NCBI GenBank assembly: GCA_018065345.1
Contig: JAGHTM010000150.1
Coordinates: 1-7,564, forward strand
Length of the DNA stretch: 7,564 nt
Direction of reading: 5' to 3'
From: Candidatus Enterousia merdequi
GTDB lineage: Bacteria > Pseudomonadota > Alphaproteobacteria > Rs-D84
Made by a program: the position numbers and the translations under genes. Shown piece after piece: positions 5,769 through 7,564 of the stretch (position 1 is the stretch's first letter; each line of letters starts with the position of its first letter). The notes beneath the pieces are model-generated. The model was not told where the DNA came from, ran no database searches, and saw only the letters and a program-made list of their open reading frames with translations.

Positions 5769-6575
5769 TTATTGCTTTACCAATTCAATCAAGTCTTTAT
5801 ATTTTGAATATTCATCATCTGAAAGTTGTTCTTTTCCTGCTTCGATTTCTAGCAAATAATTCTTTACTTCTTCATATTTCTGACGTTCTGAATCTTTTTT
5901 ACTATTCTTCAAAACCAACAACTCTGATTTATATAATTCTGTACCAGAAAGACTTTTCTGTCCTTTCCAATCATCAATCGCACTATTACCTATCAACTCC
6001 ATTGCACCAATACCAAGTCCAACACCACCAACAGTACTTGCAACTATGCCACCTATTCTGGCACCTTTACGAGCATCCAAAATACGTTGTTCCATTTCTT
6101 GTTCATTTGCCCAAGAACCACATTCAATAGATTCACCCCACATAAAATATTTTGGTGCAATATCAGAAACCTTTACACGAGACTCGTCATCAGATTTCAA
6201 TTCTACACGAACAAAACATACATTATTTTCAGGATTTTCAACATCTTCTATCATATTTGTATAATTTGATGTATCACTGTAACGTGAAGCCCATACAAAA
6301 GTATTTCCAATACCAATATTATTATTTATACATGCATTTCTTTCTGCTTCACGCATATCCTTTTTTTCTTCTTCAACAGGCACTTCTACAACATCTTCTG
6401 TCGTTGGAACTTTAACAGAATTAGCAGCACCAACACCATTTAATTGGTTCACAGACGCAGTATATCTTGGCGCAGACATTATCATCTTTCCAGACATTGC
6501 AGGACGTGCATTACTTGCAGCATTTGCACTTAATGTATATAAAACAAGAAATAATACAGACACAAAATATTTCAT
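5769..6575 (-). CDS. Unrecognised exported protein with a Gly-rich membrane segment
   Basis: No named family is recognised. The protein is 268 aa. A signal peptide (MKYF, hydrophobic 4-16, ANA at 17-19, cleavage after about 19) predicts export. A basic and then Val/Glu-rich low-complexity stretch (20-75) leads to a middle domain with three cysteines (82, 120, 152) that could form a periplasmic disulfide. Residues about 171-196 (GARIGGIVASTVGG and onward) form a Gly/Ala-rich hydrophobic segment with GxxxG-like spacing, a likely membrane insertion helix. The C-terminus (about 200-268) is strongly charged and helical, possibly coiled coil. The ATG at 6575 has a strong AGGGGG 5 nt upstream. It is the first gene of a two-gene unit with its own promoter. 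The architecture suggests an envelope-anchored protein; partner and function are unknown. Confidence 0.82.
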   Translation of the reverse strand: MKYFVSVLFLVLYTLSANAASNARPAMSGKMIMSAPRYTASVNQLNGVGAANSVKVPTTEDVVEVPVEEEKKDMREAERNACINNNIGIGNTFVWASRYSDTSNYTNMIEDVENPENNVCFVRVELKSDDESRVKVSDIAPKYFMWGESIECGSWANEQEMEQRILDARKGARIGGIVASTVGGVGLGIGAMELIGNSAIDDWKGQKSLSGTELYKSELLVLKNSKKDSERQKYEEVKNYLLEIEAGKEQLSDDEYSKYKDLIELVKQ

Positions 6576-6598
6576 AAAATCCCCCTAATTTGTATTTT

Positions 6599-6627
6599 AT
6601 TATATCATAAAAAGCATAAAAAAACAA
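6599..6627 (-). promoter_or_regulatory. Promoter for the two secreted-protein genes
   Basis: On the minus strand a perfect TATAAT (6604-6599) carries an extended -10 TG one base before it (TGATATAAT). TTGTTT (6627-6622) stands 17 bp upstream as the -35. The expected start is about 15-20 bp before the ATG at 6575, just upstream of the strong Shine-Dalgarno. This is the best promoter match in the window, and it lies after the plsY stop. Confidence 0.65.
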
Positions 6628-6647
6628 ATACTTTTAGATAATGAATA

Positions 6648-7235
6648 TTACTTTTTCCATTTCCATTCAACTTTTGACTCATTACCAGAAATCAAACGTT
6701 TTAAATTTTCACGATGCCTCCATAAACAAAGCAAAGTTATCACAAAAAAACCAATTCCAATTTCTGTATTCATAGCAAAACCAAGAATTGGCATAACAAT
6801 AAAAGCTATAAGCGCCCCTGCAGATGAATACCCTGTACCAAGCGCAACTATCAACCATTCAATGCCACATATAATAAAAAGCAAAGGATTTATTGCTAAC
6901 AAAACACCAAACAAACAAGAAACCCCTTTGCCACCATGCCATTTTAACCAAACAGGGAAACAATGTCCAACAATAGCCATAAAACCGCACCAAACGGCCA
7001 ATATTTCACCACCAATATATCGACCAATCAAAACAGCCACCACAGCCTTTAACATATCTAACACCCAAACCAATCCTGCAAGTCGCAAACCACCGACACG
7101 CATAACGTTTGTTGCGCCAATATTTCCAGAACCAACCTTACGGATATCACCTTTGTTAAACAGTTTTGCAATAATCAATCCAAAAGGTATAGAACCTAAA
7201 AAATAAGATATTATTAAAGAAATTATATAAATCAT
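6648..7235 (-). CDS. plsY: Glycerol-3-phosphate acyltransferase PlsY
   Basis: PlsY is an inner-membrane enzyme that transfers an acyl group from acyl-phosphate (made by PlsX) to glycerol-3-phosphate, giving lysophosphatidic acid, the first step of phospholipid synthesis. At 195 aa it has usual length, with several hydrophobic membrane spans from the first residues on. All three cytoplasmic motifs are present: SGNIGATN (36-43), GHCFPVWLKWHGGKG (90-104), and RHRENLKRLISGNE (173-186) near the C-terminus. The ATG at 7235 is preceded by AAGGG with an 8-nt spacer. It is divergent from rpsT, and its Shine-Dalgarno overlaps the candidate rpsT -35 on the other strand. It is followed by the secreted-protein pair and then dprA on the same strand, with no clear terminator directly after it. 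Confidence 0.96.
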   Translation of the reverse strand: MIYIISLIISYFLGSIPFGLIIAKLFNKGDIRKVGSGNIGATNVMRVGGLRLAGLVWVLDMLKAVVAVLIGRYIGGEILAVWCGFMAIVGHCFPVWLKWHGGKGVSCLFGVLLAINPLLFIICGIEWLIVALGTGYSSAGALIAFIVMPILGFAMNTEIGIGFFVITLLCLWRHRENLKRLISGNESKVEWKWKK

Positions 7236-7246
7236 ATTATTTTCCC

Positions 7247-7274
7247 TTGATTTTATGTTTGTTTTCTATAAAAT
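7247..7274 (+). promoter_or_regulatory. Candidate rpsT promoter
   Basis: TTGATT (7247-7252) and TAAAAT (7269-7274) are separated by 16 bp in the 73-bp gap between the divergent plsY and rpsT starts. The expected start is about 27 bp before the GTG. No equally good promoter is visible for plsY in this gap. Confidence 0.5.
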
Positions 7275-7284
7275 AACAGAAAAC
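7261..7284. repeat. Inverted repeat over the rpsT -10 region
   Basis: GTTTTCT (7261-7267) and AGAAAAC (7278-7284) are perfect 7-bp arms around a 10-nt A/T-rich spacer that contains the proposed -10. It could be an operator or simply chance in AT-rich DNA. Confidence 0.35.
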
Positions 7285-7308
7285 CATACAAAATAAAAGG
7301 AAAATAAA

Positions 7309-7564
7309 GTGGCTAATCATAAATCATGCGATAAAAGAATTTTAGTTTCAGCAAAAAAGAATGCAATTAACACTGCTCGTCGTAGTTCTGTTAAAACAGC
7401 AACTAAGAAAGCATTGTCTGCAATTGAATCTGGCGACAAAGCAGCTGCAGTTTCTGCAACACGCGCTGCTGAAAGCAAACTTATGAAAGCAGCAGGAAAA
7501 ACAATGTCCAAAAAAACTGCTTCTCGTAAAGTTTCTCGTTTGGCAAAAAAAGTTGCTAAAATTG
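7309..7564 (+). CDS. rpsT: 30S ribosomal protein S20 (cut by right window edge)
   Basis: S20 is a small basic protein binding 16S rRNA early in 30S assembly. The 85 residues present start MANHKSCDKRI, matching the family's MANHKSAxKRIR start. They continue with the long Lys/Ala/Arg-rich helices typical of S20: ARRSSVKTATKKALSAIESGDK, then SKKTASRKVSRLAKKVAKI at the end. Family members are about 85-95 aa, so only a few codons are missing. The start is GTG at 7309, supported by AAAGGA (7296-7301) with a 7-nt spacer. In many alphaproteobacteria rpsT is next to dnaA; here it is about 3.4 kb away in opposite orientation with plsY, two secreted-protein genes and dprA between. Confidence 0.94.
   Translation, partial: MANHKSCDKRILVSAKKNAINTARRSSVKTATKKALSAIESGDKAAAVSATRAAESKLMKAAGKTMSKKTASRKVSRLAKKVAKI

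Noticed and set aside
7317..7511. Minus-strand open frame opposite rpsT
   Set aside because: It is the shadow of the S20 reading frame, which has a family-specific start and a good ribosome binding site.

Overview
The window is AT-rich chromosomal DNA. It reads most naturally as an alphaproteobacterium with a reduced, low-GC genome, possibly an uncultured host-associated lineage; that placement is inference. The evidence is an alphaproteobacterial-style ParE N-terminus, a plsY/dprA neighbourhood, and rpsT near dnaA. TGA is used as a stop (dprA) and Trp is TGG, so the ordinary bacterial code applies. I see no phage integrase, transposase, tRNA, rRNA or CRISPR array.

Layout, left to right. parE (minus) runs off the left edge and is cut just before its TOPRIM domain. 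A 157-bp divergent promoter region separates it from dnaJ (plus). dnaJ converges on dnaA (minus) across one strong hairpin with T-runs on both sides, which can serve as terminator for both. Upstream of dnaA is a non-coding stretch of about 280 bp (3892-4168), unusually dense in dyad symmetries. It includes a perfect FNR/FixK-type box, an overlapping IHF-consensus match, an 11-bp inverted repeat and a 23-bp near-palindrome. Next come dprA, two unrecognised secreted or envelope protein genes separated by 3 bp, and plsY, all on the minus strand. Finally rpsT (plus, GTG start) runs off the right edge, missing only its last few codons.

Functionally this is mostly housekeeping: chromosome decatenation (ParE), chaperone (DnaJ), replication initiation (DnaA), ssDNA/RecA loading (DprA), phospholipid synthesis (PlsY) and ribosome (S20). 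Two things stand out. First, the DnaA homologue keeps a good DNA-binding domain and intact Walker A/B motifs, but appears to have lost the AAA+ arginine finger and the sensor II arginine; it is also cysteine-rich. Second, the two secreted-protein genes have their own good promoter and a terminator-like hairpin. They therefore look like a self-contained transcription unit lodged between plsY and dprA, genes that often neighbour one another in alphaproteobacteria. The terminator-like hairpin sits immediately before the dprA start codon.

Start corrections made from the sequence: dnaA is placed at the ATG at 3891 (strong Shine-Dalgarno) rather than an upstream TTG, and dprA at the ATG at 5179 rather than an upstream TTG.
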